Below are positions 32,281-40,925 of a stretch of DNA of 54,325 nt, in pieces (the stretch's first letter is position 1; the number at the start of each line of letters is the position of its first letter). Location of the stretch: contig JAEZVB010000039.1 in NCBI GenBank assembly GCA_023443285.1, forward strand, positions 1 through 54,325, in the 5' to 3' direction. This DNA comes from Bacillota bacterium (GTDB taxonomy: Bacteria; Bacillota; Negativicutes; Sporomusales; Sporomusaceae). Both the position numbers and the translations under genes were made by a program. The notes under the pieces were generated by a model, which saw nothing but the letters and a program-made list of their open reading frames with translations, made no database searches and was not told the DNA's origin.

Positions 32281-35214
32281 TCAATCGATAACTGTTACCA
32301 ATTCACCGAACAATTCTTTATTTGCCTTGATTTTCTGCTCTCCACCCAGCACACACAGATAATTAGCTTTCATAACAGCTTCCACAAGTTCAGCCAATTT
32401 TTTGATGTCTTGCTGGTTGGTTGCCAGAATTTCGTCGCGTTCCTGTTGCAAATTCTGTTGGCTAATATTACGAATGTAAGCGGCATCTGCCCGTTCGCCC
32501 TTCATCTGCGGCGTCAGTGGGGTATCCATGCTACTCATGGTTCCAATAATGTATTTGGTCATTTCACGTTGACTAACATTTTCCGTTGTAAAGTTGTTGA
32601 GATAATCTACTGTTTCATCATAGACCTTCAGGGTCTCTGCCAGATTGGGGTCACGATACGAACCAAACACGACATTGCCACTGCGGTCAAACTGAGCAAA
32701 GGCACCATAAGCCCCACCCTGCACCCGGATTTTATTCCAGAGATAATCATAGCGCAAGATGGTTTCCAATACCTTCATACTGCCATGGTAGTTATAGCCT
32801 AACCGGCGGAAATTTGCCCCTTTGGCTACATACTGTACTTTTCCTGATGTCAGCAGCCCTTCATTGTGCGGCTTGGCCTCAAAACCATAGGTCACTGGCG
32901 GGTATTTGCCGGTTCCCAATTTATCCATAAGTACCGGCAAGTGCTGGCGAAATGCCTTGTATTCATCGTCTTCACAGGTTATGCCTATCAAAAGATTGTG
33001 GCGATTAAATATAATTTGAGCCACATTTTTCAGTTTTTGCCCAATCTCGCCAATCTTGTTATCCAAGTCTTGTTCAAGAGCGGCAATAAATTTGTAATAC
33101 GTCAGTTGCCCGATTTCATTAAATTTGGCAACTGGTGAAATATAGGATAACAACCGGCTGGCCACCACCTGCTGGCCACGCCTGAACAGCGCAGTGTCCC
33201 AGGCCGCCTTATTTTCCCTGATTATTTCTTTAAGGCGCGTCGCGTCTTCAAACAAACTACTGCCGGTTACGTCACCTAACAGTGCAAATAATTGAGGCAG
33301 CTTGCTAACAAGCGCTTTAGCTTTAACCCTGAACATCGGTGTATATTTCTGATCATTGCCATTCTCTGAATAGGCAAAGACATCATAAGCAAAACCGCCT
33401 GTATGGATATTAATCTCTTTTGCCAGTTCGGCATACGGATATGTTCTGGTATCAACCTTGCCTAAAATATCGGATAATAAAAATAAATAGGGCAGCTCGG
33501 CTTCGGCTACAGCGCCTGTATTAAAATAAAGGGTAAGATACGCAATCTTATTGGTAAACAGTGGATGCAATAGTACCGGCACATCCTGTTCCTGGTGCTC
33601 CTGGGTGACTATCTTTTCTACTTGCGGATCAATATCATTTAATTCTACCAGTGGAATAAGCTCAAGTTTATCCGGTTCATCCGGTGTCTCCTGGCGCAAT
33701 TTTAAAGCCTGCGTTTGCTGAACAAGCACAGTTAATTGCTCCTGACTCAAACTAGCCTTATATTCAGCCAGTTTCGCCTTACTCTCAGCGGCCTTGCTGG
33801 CGCCAATTTTGCCATTAGGCTTTAAAGCGACAAGTGCCTGGTGGGTATTATTCAGCAAATAGGTTTTAATAAGCTGTTCAAAATAGCCCTTTTTACAATC
33901 CCGTTTAATTGTTTCCAGCGCCTGCTCATAAGCCAAATGGATAAGGGGATCTTCATCATAAAGCCAACTGTCAAGGCATTTTATATTGTACACTAAGCCC
34001 TTGGGACGATTGCCATAATTAGCTTCCCGTAGGTGGAATTCGAAAATGTTAACAGAAGACTCCACTAATTTTTGTTCGAGGCCGTTTGTAGCCAGTTCTT
34101 CTAATGCCTTATACACCGTGTCTTTAAACAAATCCACTTGCTCCGGGTTGGCACCGCCGACACCAAAGGTCATGGTAGGCTGAATAATACTTTTGCTATA
34201 ACTGCCAAACACCTCTTTTCCTAGCCCTGCATCTATGAGAGCTTTCCTAAGAGGGGCCGCCGGGGTTTCCAGCAGAATATGCTCAAGCATCATAAGACCC
34301 AAATAACTTTCAGGATCTGTTGCTTTGCCGGCGACAATGTTAAGAGTAATAAATGTTTTGTCTTTTGTTGATTCGTCTGGGGATACCGGGTAATCAACAA
34401 TCTTTGTCACCATTTCAGCAAACGGCTGCTGTAGCGAAATAGCCGAATCAATTTCTGTTTTCGTGAAATCTTTGAGATAGGCCTCATGTAAAAACTTTAA
34501 ATTATCCTCTAAATCCATATCCCCGTATAGAAAAATATAGCTATTGGACGGGTGATAATATTTTTTATGAAAAGCCACAAACTGCTCTTGGGTAAGATCA
34601 GGTATATAATCAGGGTCACCGCCGGACTCAACACCATACGTAGTATCAGGAAACAGACTAGCATAAATCTGATGTTCCAAAATGGCATCAGGGGAAGAAA
34701 AAACCCCCTTCATTTCATTATAGACAACACCCTTGTAGGTAAGCTCGGCTTCTACTTCCGGCAACTCGTAATGCCAACCTTCCTGCATAAGAATCTCTGG
34801 GGTTTCCAGCATTAACGGATAAAACACGGCATCAAGGTATACATCCATTAAATTGCGGAAATCCTTGTCATTGCGGCTGGCAACAGGATACATAGTCTTA
34901 TCAGGAAAAGTCATGGCATTCAAAAAAGTATTAAGAGAACCCTTTACTAACTCTACAAACGGCTCTTTTATCGGAAACTTGCGCGAGCCGCATAATACCG
35001 AATGTTCTACAATATGCGGCACGCCGGTTGAGTCCTCCGGCGGGGTGCGAAAAGTAATGGAAAATACTTTGTTATCATCGTCATTGCCTAAGTGCAGTAA
35101 ACGAGCCCCGCTTTGCTCATGCACAAACAATTTGGCATCTGAGTTAATTTCAGCTACGTGTTTACCGTCAAGCAGTTTAAAACCATGATAACTTTTACCA
35201 ATAGTAAAGGACAT
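32281..35214 (-). CDS. M16C family zinc metallopeptidase (presequence protease-like)
   Basis: 977 aa. The inverted zinc motif H67-I-V-E70-H71 in the segment TGVPHIVEHSVLCGSRKFP, plus a downstream Glu in VVYNEMKGVF (near residue 167), marks an active M16 peptidase. Length and the paired halves with the central M16C_associated-type segment match bacterial Cym1/PreP relatives, which degrade short unstructured peptides in a closed chamber. ATG at 35212-35214 follows GAGGT. No signal peptide, so probably cytoplasmic. Monocistronic by appearance. Confidence 0.92.
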   Translation of the reverse strand: MSFTIGKSYHGFKLLDGKHVAEINSDAKLFVHEQSGARLLHLGNDDDNKVFSITFRTPPEDSTGVPHIVEHSVLCGSRKFPIKEPFVELVKGSLNTFLNAMTFPDKTMYPVASRNDKDFRNLMDVYLDAVFYPLMLETPEILMQEGWHYELPEVEAELTYKGVVYNEMKGVFSSPDAILEHQIYASLFPDTTYGVESGGDPDYIPDLTQEQFVAFHKKYYHPSNSYIFLYGDMDLEDNLKFLHEAYLKDFTKTEIDSAISLQQPFAEMVTKIVDYPVSPDESTKDKTFITLNIVAGKATDPESYLGLMMLEHILLETPAAPLRKALIDAGLGKEVFGSYSKSIIQPTMTFGVGGANPEQVDLFKDTVYKALEELATNGLEQKLVESSVNIFEFHLREANYGNRPKGLVYNIKCLDSWLYDEDPLIHLAYEQALETIKRDCKKGYFEQLIKTYLLNNTHQALVALKPNGKIGASKAAESKAKLAEYKASLSQEQLTVLVQQTQALKLRQETPDEPDKLELIPLVELNDIDPQVEKIVTQEHQEQDVPVLLHPLFTNKIAYLTLYFNTGAVAEAELPYLFLLSDILGKVDTRTYPYAELAKEINIHTGGFAYDVFAYSENGNDQKYTPMFRVKAKALVSKLPQLFALLGDVTGSSLFEDATRLKEIIRENKAAWDTALFRRGQQVVASRLLSYISPVAKFNEIGQLTYYKFIAALEQDLDNKIGEIGQKLKNVAQIIFNRHNLLIGITCEDDEYKAFRQHLPVLMDKLGTGKYPPVTYGFEAKPHNEGLLTSGKVQYVAKGANFRRLGYNYHGSMKVLETILRYDYLWNKIRVQGGAYGAFAQFDRSGNVVFGSYRDPNLAETLKVYDETVDYLNNFTTENVSQREMTKYIIGTMSSMDTPLTPQMKGERADAAYIRNISQQNLQQERDEILATNQQDIKKLAELVEAVMKANYLCVLGGEQKIKANKELFGELVTVID

Positions 35215-35382
35215 AATGTTACCTCGCTTTTACAATTTGTTATACATATCCTATGAATCGTCATACTAAGAAGTTAATTATTTTGTTTTCGGCAATCTGG
35301 AACAGTTTTCCTCCCAAATAAATAAAGACAAGCAGTAAATAGCTTTCCCACTTGCAGATAATTAATTATATCTATTATGAAT

Positions 35383-35412
35383 ATATTGGATAATTTTGAT
35401 TGCATCCAATAT
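35383..35412. promoter_or_regulatory. Inverted repeat next to a promoter, operator-like
   Basis: Perfect 9-bp arms ATATTGGAT (35383-35391) and ATCCAATAT (35404-35412) around a 12-base centre. The right arm ends where the -35 region of the promoter at 35427-35435 would be. This fits a dimeric regulator site. The rest of 35215-35382 is AT-rich with no gene or RNA that I can see. Confidence 0.45.
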
Positions 35413-35426
35413 TTACTGAAAATTTG

Positions 35427-35435
35427 TGCTATAAT
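35427..35435 (+). promoter_or_regulatory. Extended -10 promoter for the 90-aa gene
   Basis: TGCTATAAT, a perfect -10 with the TGn extension, about 85 bases before the ATG. No good -35 is present; the inverted repeat occupies that place, suggesting activator dependence or repression. Confidence 0.6.
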
Positions 35436-35518
35436 AGAAGTATAAAAATACATTCACAGCAAAACATATACTTGTATCGTTGCTATGGCTCCGAAAAACT
35501 AAAAAGAGGTGTGTGGTT

Positions 35519-35791
35519 ATGCATGTGACTGATCCTTTGTCGCACTTTCACCCTAATTCAACTGTGCCTCCGCAAAAAAACAAGTCAATAGGTCATCTCC
35601 CCCATCTGTTCCTTAGAAAAGCTGCTGCTAAAGAAAACGAAGCTTATGAGTTACTCCATCCTGATAATTCCGAACCAGCTTCTATTATTGCCAGTCTTAA
35701 TACTGGCAAGCTAACTAAATTCGTTAACTACATCAGGAACGGTTTCCCCGTACTACTGATTATATATACCAGCTCATCACAGTTATTCTAA
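35519..35791 (+). CDS. Small hypothetical protein
   Basis: 90 aa, plus strand, family not recognised. GAGGTG lies seven bases before the ATG at 35519-35521, which is preferred over an upstream ATG (35480) without a ribosome binding site. The N-terminal half is His/Pro-rich (HFHPNSTVPPQKNK, then GHLPHLFLRK), and the C-terminal end is hydrophobic (GFPVLLIIYTSS). Own promoter with an operator-like repeat and own terminator support a real, regulated gene. Confidence 0.6.
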   Translation: MHVTDPLSHFHPNSTVPPQKNKSIGHLPHLFLRKAAAKENEAYELLHPDNSEPASIIASLNTGKLTKFVNYIRNGFPVLLIIYTSSSQLF

Positions 35792-35801
35792 TATTAACTT
35801 A

Positions 35802-35830
35802 AAAAGACTCCGCCCATTGCGGAGTCTTTT
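35802..35830. terminator. Bidirectional terminator
   Basis: AAAAGACTCCGC (35802-35813) pairs with GCGGAGTCTTTT (35819-35830) around a five-base loop, with T-tracts on both sides. It ends the 90-aa gene on plus and the VOC gene on minus. Confidence 0.92.
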
Positions 35831-35853
35831 CTTGTCCTAATAGAAAATTAGAC

Positions 35854-36261
35854 TTATTTCTTAAACGAATCATAAACAGCCTGATACTCGCTTGTCGGCG
35901 GGATGGATTTGTAAATATAGATATGAACACCACTAGGGTCATTAACAACAAAACTGCGTTCTCCCCAGGGTTTATCCACTAATTCTTGGCGAATCTCTAA
36001 CCCGGCTTCCTTCAACCGCTGATGCTCGCTATCAACGTCCTCCACTTCAAAGGAAATAATAATGCCAGATCCATGGAAAAACTCGCCAGCGTCTCGTTGC
36101 GGCTTGGTAAAGCTAACCCCAACAGAAAGTTCCGGCGCAATTAGTTCAATATACCAATCACTTTCATAAACAAGTTGAAAATTAAAATGCCGCATGTAAA
36201 ACTCTTTGGATTCTAGTAGCTTATCTGTGCTAATAGTGGTATCCACCCGTGTTATTTTCAT
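35854..36261 (-). CDS. VOC family (glyoxalase/bleomycin resistance fold) protein
   Basis: 135 aa. Two beta-alpha-beta-beta-beta modules: RVDTTISTDKLLESKEFYMRHFNF at the start and GIIISFEVEDVDSEHQRLKEAGLEI with the end FVVNDPSGVHIYIYKS. The fold binds a divalent metal and covers glyoxalases, dioxygenases and resistance proteins; nothing in the sequence decides among them. ATG overlaps the stop of the PHP gene by one base (TAATG), so the two are translationally coupled. Confidence 0.85.
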   Translation of the reverse strand: MKITRVDTTISTDKLLESKEFYMRHFNFQLVYESDWYIELIAPELSVGVSFTKPQRDAGEFFHGSGIIISFEVEDVDSEHQRLKEAGLEIRQELVDKPWGERSFVVNDPSGVHIYIYKSIPPTSEYQAVYDSFKK

Positions 36262-37034
36262 TAAGCTCTCCCCCCTTCAGGTTTTCGCTGTTTAAAATAG
36301 ACTACTTTTAGCCTGCAAGCTTCCGCCATTTCCTGAGCAACAGCCAATCCACGGCCAATCTCCTCAGGCTTATGGGCATCAGAGCCGATCGTTACCAACT
36401 TACCGCCCACTTCGGCAAAACGTTTATAAATTGGTAATAACTGTTCTACAGCAGCCTTGTTAGTTAAGCGGCGCGTATTGATTTCCAAAGCTTTCCCTCG
36501 TTCTGCTACAGCCTTTACTACCTCATCAATTCTGTCCGCAAATTCATGGTAATGAATATCCGGATCCGAATACTGGGCATAGCGGGCGATATAGTCAATA
36601 TGCCCTAAACTATCAATAAAATCATAATTCTTCAAACATAGCAGCATAGCGTCAAAATAACGATTATATACCTCTCGTTTAGGCCGTGTGTCATAAAAAG
36701 AACTGTGGTAAATATCAACATTGTCAACAACATGAATCGAACCAATAACGTAGTCAAAAGCATGCTCCTTGACAATTCGCCGATTCTCTTCCAAGCAATC
36801 AGGACGCATACCTACTTCTATACCAAGCAGCACTTGATCATTCCGATATTTTGCGTACTCCGCTAGATATGCTTTCACATCAAAAACAAACGCCTCTGGT
36901 TCAGGGTAAGCCAAATCCATATGCTCTGTAATCGTAATCCCCCGCCCCAAGGCAGTTGCTCGGGTAATTGCCGTCTCAATGTTCATATTGGAATCTGTAG
37001 AATATGTGGTGTGAATATGGGTATCGAACAACAC
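36261..37034 (-). CDS. PHP domain phosphoesterase (HisJ/HisK histidinol-phosphatase-like)
   Basis: 257 aa. PHP metal motifs: DTHIHTTYS at the N-terminus, TEHMD near residue 45, GIEVG near residue 78, GSIH near 106, and GSDAHKPEEIG near the C-terminus. Length and order match HisK-type histidinol phosphatases, although no his genes are nearby. GTG at 37032-37034 is chosen: AGGAGG lies nine bases upstream and DTHIH then falls at the normal position. Confidence 0.85.
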   Translation of the reverse strand: MLFDTHIHTTYSTDSNMNIETAITRATALGRGITITEHMDLAYPEPEAFVFDVKAYLAEYAKYRNDQVLLGIEVGMRPDCLEENRRIVKEHAFDYVIGSIHVVDNVDIYHSSFYDTRPKREVYNRYFDAMLLCLKNYDFIDSLGHIDYIARYAQYSDPDIHYHEFADRIDEVVKAVAERGKALEINTRRLTNKAAVEQLLPIYKRFAEVGGKLVTIGSDAHKPEEIGRGLAVAQEMAEACRLKVVYFKQRKPEGGRA

Positions 37035-37170
37035 AGGAAAAAGCCTCCTACTATAAAGCAAGTTAACATTCTATCTACCATTCTAATACAAAAATCACCA
37101 AACTACAAATATTTGCTTAGGGAAATTCCTGCATCATCCTCGATCCTATCTGCTACCACAATAATAAACA

Positions 37171-37200
37171 AGGCGATTTTGCATACGCGCAAAACCGCCT
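37171..37200 (-). terminator. Terminator of the chemotaxis transducer gene
   Basis: AGGCGATTTTGC (37171-37182) pairs with GCAAAACCGCCT (37189-37200) with one mismatch; minus strand continues TTGTTTATTATT. It lies 15 bases past the stop. Confidence 0.82.
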
Positions 37201-37215
37201 GTAGTAGAATGAAAC

Positions 37216-38064
37216 TTATTCTGTTAGCCTAAAAACTTTATTGGCTGAATCGGCAAGGCGACCCGCTAGCTCAGCCAAGGATTGGCTGGATTTAGCCATT
37301 TCATGAACAGCCTCGGTTTGTCCGCCGACATGTTCATCAATATTATCGATCTTCTGGGTTAATTCTGCTATGGCTTGTTGAATGGCACCTAGTGAGGTTG
37401 ATATCTGGGTAACCGACTCCGCACTGGATACCGCCAATTTCCGCACTTCGGCGGCTACGACGGCAAAACCTCTACCCATTTCTCCTACCCGGGCAGCCTC
37501 AATGGCAGCATTTAGCCCTAAGAGATTGGTTTGACTAGCAACATTTTGGATAAAAACTACAATTTCATTAGTCTGGTTAGCAGTATTGAGCAAAGTTTTC
37601 CCCAATTGATCAAGTTCATTGCTGGTTCCGGCCAATTGAGCGGAGCGGCTAGCCAGCTCTTGCAGACCAGCCGTCAGTTCCTGCGAAGCAGCAGCTAACT
37701 CACCGGTTGCGTGATTAATATTTTCAATGGCTGTAATTGCCTGATAGGTAGTAACACTACCAACCACTTTATCACCGTCTTTAAAAGGCATGGCATTAGA
37801 AATGTAGGCAACTCCATATTTTGATTTGTCTTTGGGCATTACCCTCACTACTTGTTTGCCTGTATCCAAGGCCTGCTTAGTAGTTCCCGGCAAAACCGGA
37901 TCTCCAACCTTGACCTTTAGATCCAACTCATCTGCCGGTATATAAAGTATATATTTGCCTTCACGCGAAATTAATACTCCGATATCTGCAGCAATCGTAT
38001 CATTTAAATAAGGAGCTATGTCACAAAACTTATCCAGTATTTGTGAACCGCTAAGTTCTTTCAA
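37216..38064 (-). CDS. Soluble methyl-accepting chemotaxis-type transducer
   Basis: About 282 aa, without membrane helices. An N-terminal sensory region (about 1-110) with a PAS/cache-like beta pattern precedes a short MCP signalling domain whose hairpin tip reads VASQTNLLGLNAAIEAARVGEMGRGFAVVAAEVRKLA. Start: TTG at 38062-38064, eight bases from GGGGG, giving MKELSGSQILDKF; the longer frame to 38169 has no ribosome binding site. It would couple an intracellular signal to CheA/CheW. The sensed signal is unknown. Confidence 0.82.
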   Translation of the reverse strand: MKELSGSQILDKFCDIAPYLNDTIAADIGVLISREGKYILYIPADELDLKVKVGDPVLPGTTKQALDTGKQVVRVMPKDKSKYGVAYISNAMPFKDGDKVVGSVTTYQAITAIENINHATGELAAASQELTAGLQELASRSAQLAGTSNELDQLGKTLLNTANQTNEIVVFIQNVASQTNLLGLNAAIEAARVGEMGRGFAVVAAEVRKLAVSSAESVTQISTSLGAIQQAIAELTQKIDNIDEHVGGQTEAVHEMAKSSQSLAELAGRLADSANKVFRLTE

Positions 38065-38219
38065 TGTCAGTACCCCCTGCCAGGCTAGTATAATCTTTAG
38101 ATTAATTCTACGTTTCTCCAAAAAAGCCTTTTTTTCCCTCAAAAATACAACATCACCATCTGCGCCCACGCCCGCAGTTGCTAGCGAAAATACCTAATAA
38201 AACTATAGTAGTAAACCAA

Positions 38220-39161
38220 TTACAAAGCAAGCGGCGTTTCAACAACAATTTGGCCTGGCGGCAACTTATCAATTGCAAAAACGCTAATGAGCTCCGCCGC
38301 TTTGACTCTCTGGCATCGCTCCAGCAATCCGGCCTTCCAGGCCAGATAACCGACAATTTCCTCAGCGCTAATGCCCTGCGACCGTAGCGCCGCAATGGAT
38401 AAAGATTGCTGGCGCTTGGATAAGCGATGCCCCTCTTTATCCATTAACAGCGGCACATGTGTGAAAACCGGAGGTTGCCAGCCCATCAACCGGTATAATA
38501 ACAATTGCCGCGGCGTTGAACTTAACAAATCGTCTCCGCGTAAAACATGGGAAATTTTCATAGCGGCATCATCCACTACCACAGCTAATTGGTAAGCATG
38601 AATACCATCAGCACGCCGTACGACAAAATCCCCTACCTCCCGGCTGATATCCTGACAAATACGACCGGCATACAAATCCGTAAAAGAAGTTTCGCCAGCA
38701 GGGACAACCAGCCGTAGAGCCGGCGACCGTCCTGTTTGCCGGGCTTCGTTATGTTTACGCAGCCGGCAGGTACCTACATAGACACGTTCACTATCACCAG
38801 CATGCGGCGCCGATGCAGCTAACTCTGCCCGAGTGCAATAGCAAGGATATATGAGGCCAGCCACGATAAGGCGCTCCAGTGCAGCCTGGTATAATTCACG
38901 CCGCTCATTCTGGGAATATGGAGCAAAACATCCGCCGACATCAGGGCCCTCATCCCAATCAAGTCCCAGCCATTTCATATCAGCCATTAACCCAGCTATA
39001 TACGCAGGCCGTGAACGGTCAGAATCAAGGTCTTCTACCCTCAGTACCATGGCTCCGCCTGCTGAGCGCACCTGTAGCCAAGCCAATAGTGCTGTCCAGG
39101 CATTACCTAAATGAATTTCACCAGTTGGGCTGGGAGCAAACCGCCCCCGCATTGTTTGCAT
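38220..39161 (-). CDS. gluQ: Glutamyl-Q tRNA(Asp) synthetase
   Basis: 313 aa, a GluRS paralogue without the anticodon-binding domain, which attaches glutamate to queuosine-34 of tRNA(Asp). Class I signatures are RFAPSPTGEIHLGN (HIGH equivalent HLGN) and HRLSKRQQS (KMSKS equivalent). The zinc-site Cys pair CYC and a later GTCR are present. Start ATG 39159-39161, GAGG six bases upstream; 18 bases after iadA stop. Confidence 0.93.
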   Translation of the reverse strand: MQTMRGRFAPSPTGEIHLGNAWTALLAWLQVRSAGGAMVLRVEDLDSDRSRPAYIAGLMADMKWLGLDWDEGPDVGGCFAPYSQNERRELYQAALERLIVAGLIYPCYCTRAELAASAPHAGDSERVYVGTCRLRKHNEARQTGRSPALRLVVPAGETSFTDLYAGRICQDISREVGDFVVRRADGIHAYQLAVVVDDAAMKISHVLRGDDLLSSTPRQLLLYRLMGWQPPVFTHVPLLMDKEGHRLSKRQQSLSIAALRSQGISAEEIVGYLAWKAGLLERCQRVKAAELISVFAIDKLPPGQIVVETPLAL

Positions 39162-39179
39162 AATGAACCTCTTGCCTCC

Positions 39180-40346
39180 TCATTCAAACGTCCCTTTAAC
39201 AATTGGCTGGCCATTTTTAACCAACCACTGACCTTTAGCAAAAACATGTTCAATAGTAAGCTCTTGATCCAGCACTACAATATCAGCATGGCTGCCTGGC
39301 CGCACTACGCCCTTTTGGGGGTATATTTTTAAAATCTTTGCCGGGTTAACAGTAACAGGCTGTAAAGCCACGTCCAGCGGTATACCGGCGTTCACCAGAT
39401 TTTTAACTTCATTATGTAGCCATGTCAGTTTGGCTACGCGCAGGCCGCTCACGTTGCCTTTACCATCAAATATTGGAAGACTCCCATGACCGTCTGAACT
39501 CATGGTTAGACGGTCATGGCAAACACCCTGCTCCAGACAATAGCTAATAGCCTGTGCCGCAGTAATGATATCAGCTTCACCGCCTGTGCTGTCAGTTGCT
39601 GTAAAGTCAATTATGCCACCCAAATTTGCCAGTTTAATTCCTTCTCTGATCAAACTCCAATTACGGTTGATATGTGTTGGTACAAACTGTGTTACTGGAA
39701 TCTCAGTTTCAGCAATCAGCGCAAATAACATAGATAGCTGCCGAGTCCCGGCGCCCACATGCAAATGCACTACCCCTGCCTTACCACTTAGTAGCCCGCC
39801 AACCCGCGCCTCTGCAGCCAGCTTGGCCAATTCAGCCTTGGAAGGTTGGCCTGAGCGATGATCACTGATAGCGACCTCACCACAACCAATAACTTTATCA
39901 ATAAGCACTAAATCTGAGCGCACACTGCCAGTTATGGTAGGCGGCGGCACTTCATAAGCACCGCTATAAATATAGCTCGAAATTCCCTCAATTTCAAGAC
40001 TTCGTGCCTTTGCGAGCAGTCCGGCCATATTTCGGGTAATGCCGTCTGTTCCCAAACAGCCAACAACTGTTGTGATACCGGCCAGTGTAATATCACTTAA
40101 AACCACCTCAGGAGTACGGGTACTATAGCCGCCCTCGCCCCCGCCGCCAATAAGATGAACATGCTGGTCGATAAATCCTGGGACTACATATTTCCCTGTC
40201 ACATCAACCACCTGGGTTTCACCATAGGTGTCACAAGGCTCAATATCTGGCGCGATTTTGGCAATAACCCCGCCGGCAATCACAATATCCTGTATTCCCA
40301 TGCTTTCCGGCGCAAAAATCCGACCGCCTTTTATAATTGTGAACAT
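39180..40346 (-). CDS. iadA: Isoaspartyl dipeptidase
   Basis: 388 aa amidohydrolase that cleaves beta-aspartyl dipeptides from damaged proteins. The metal motif is VPGFIDQHVHLIGGGGEGG; further signatures are VVGCLGTDGITR, YSGAYEVPPPT, ISDHRSGQPS and MSSDGHGSLPIFD. ATG at 40344-40346 follows GAGGTGACAGC. Possibly co-transcribed with gluQ. Confidence 0.94.
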   Translation of the reverse strand: MFTIIKGGRIFAPESMGIQDIVIAGGVIAKIAPDIEPCDTYGETQVVDVTGKYVVPGFIDQHVHLIGGGGEGGYSTRTPEVVLSDITLAGITTVVGCLGTDGITRNMAGLLAKARSLEIEGISSYIYSGAYEVPPPTITGSVRSDLVLIDKVIGCGEVAISDHRSGQPSKAELAKLAAEARVGGLLSGKAGVVHLHVGAGTRQLSMLFALIAETEIPVTQFVPTHINRNWSLIREGIKLANLGGIIDFTATDSTGGEADIITAAQAISYCLEQGVCHDRLTMSSDGHGSLPIFDGKGNVSGLRVAKLTWLHNEVKNLVNAGIPLDVALQPVTVNPAKILKIYPQKGVVRPGSHADIVVLDQELTIEHVFAKGQWLVKNGQPIVKGTFE

Positions 40347-40477
40347 GCTGTCACCTCACTGCGTATTTACCAATAGTATGCTGTTTTTTTGAGCACACTA
40401 TTGGTCCGCCTTTTTCTTTGGTGGTAACATGGCGCGAGATTAAGCATATTAGATATTGGAATACAAGAGAGCGAGGT

Positions 40478-40817
40478 TTACTTTTGTCATCGCTACAAAA
40501 GTAACAAAAAATCTAGGCCCAGAGCCTCCTAAAGCTGAAAAGCCGGGCGATATTCCTAAAACCCGTAAACTCGCTGCGCTCAAACAGTACGGGTTTCTTA
40601 ACGGACTATCACCCGGCTTTTCTCCTGCGGAACGCTTTTTCCGGCAAAGGCCGAGGGGGTACGTGAATTACGAAGGGTTCCTGGGTACAACTTCCGCAAA
40701 AACTACAGTCTCTTTTCTTAAAACAGGGCGTAAACAGCACGGAGGAACAGGCGGCCGTTATGCATAAGCGGAGGTTAAGCGCTAGCGGCGAAGCGTTGTA
40801 TGACGGCCGTCTGTTCC
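40478..40817. ncRNA. Highly structured non-coding element between uraA and iadA
   Basis: The 579-base gap 40347-40925 contains a chain of stable inverted repeats. (1) TTACTTTTGT (40478-40487) with ACAAAAGTAA (40495-40504), perfect. (2) Arms 40537-40556 and 40603-40622, 18 of 20 complementary. (3) Nested inside, AAACCCGTA (40559-40567) with TACGGGTTT (40588-40596); its loop contains CTCGCTGCGCTCAAACAG. (4) Arms 40744-40765 and 40796-40817, complementary in 18 of 22, with the differences mainly of the G-U type. A 103-codon frame crosses it but follows the repeats, not protein constraints. The G-U tolerance suggests RNA. Strand and function are unknown; it could also be a dispersed repeat. Confidence 0.55.
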
Positions 40818-40889
40818 GGGCTTTGTATTTGACACCCCTTGTTTTATAAGGCCTCCGCGAATCCCCAAACTTGTAAATTCTGATACATT

Positions 40890-40917
40890 AAGAAAAACCG
40901 GGGCTTATGTGCCCCGG
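40890..40917 (-). terminator. Terminator of uraA
   Basis: CCGGGGC (40898-40904) pairs with GCCCCGG (40911-40917), and the minus strand continues TTTTTCTT. It lies eight bases past the uraA stop. Confidence 0.9.
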
Positions 40918-40925
40918 CATTGTTA

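Noticed and set aside
40456..40767. A 103-codon frame on plus between iadA and uraA
   Set aside because: It runs through four pairs of inverted repeats, has no ribosome binding site and spells repeat-derived Lys/Arg/Pro-rich peptide. Treated as part of a structured non-coding element.
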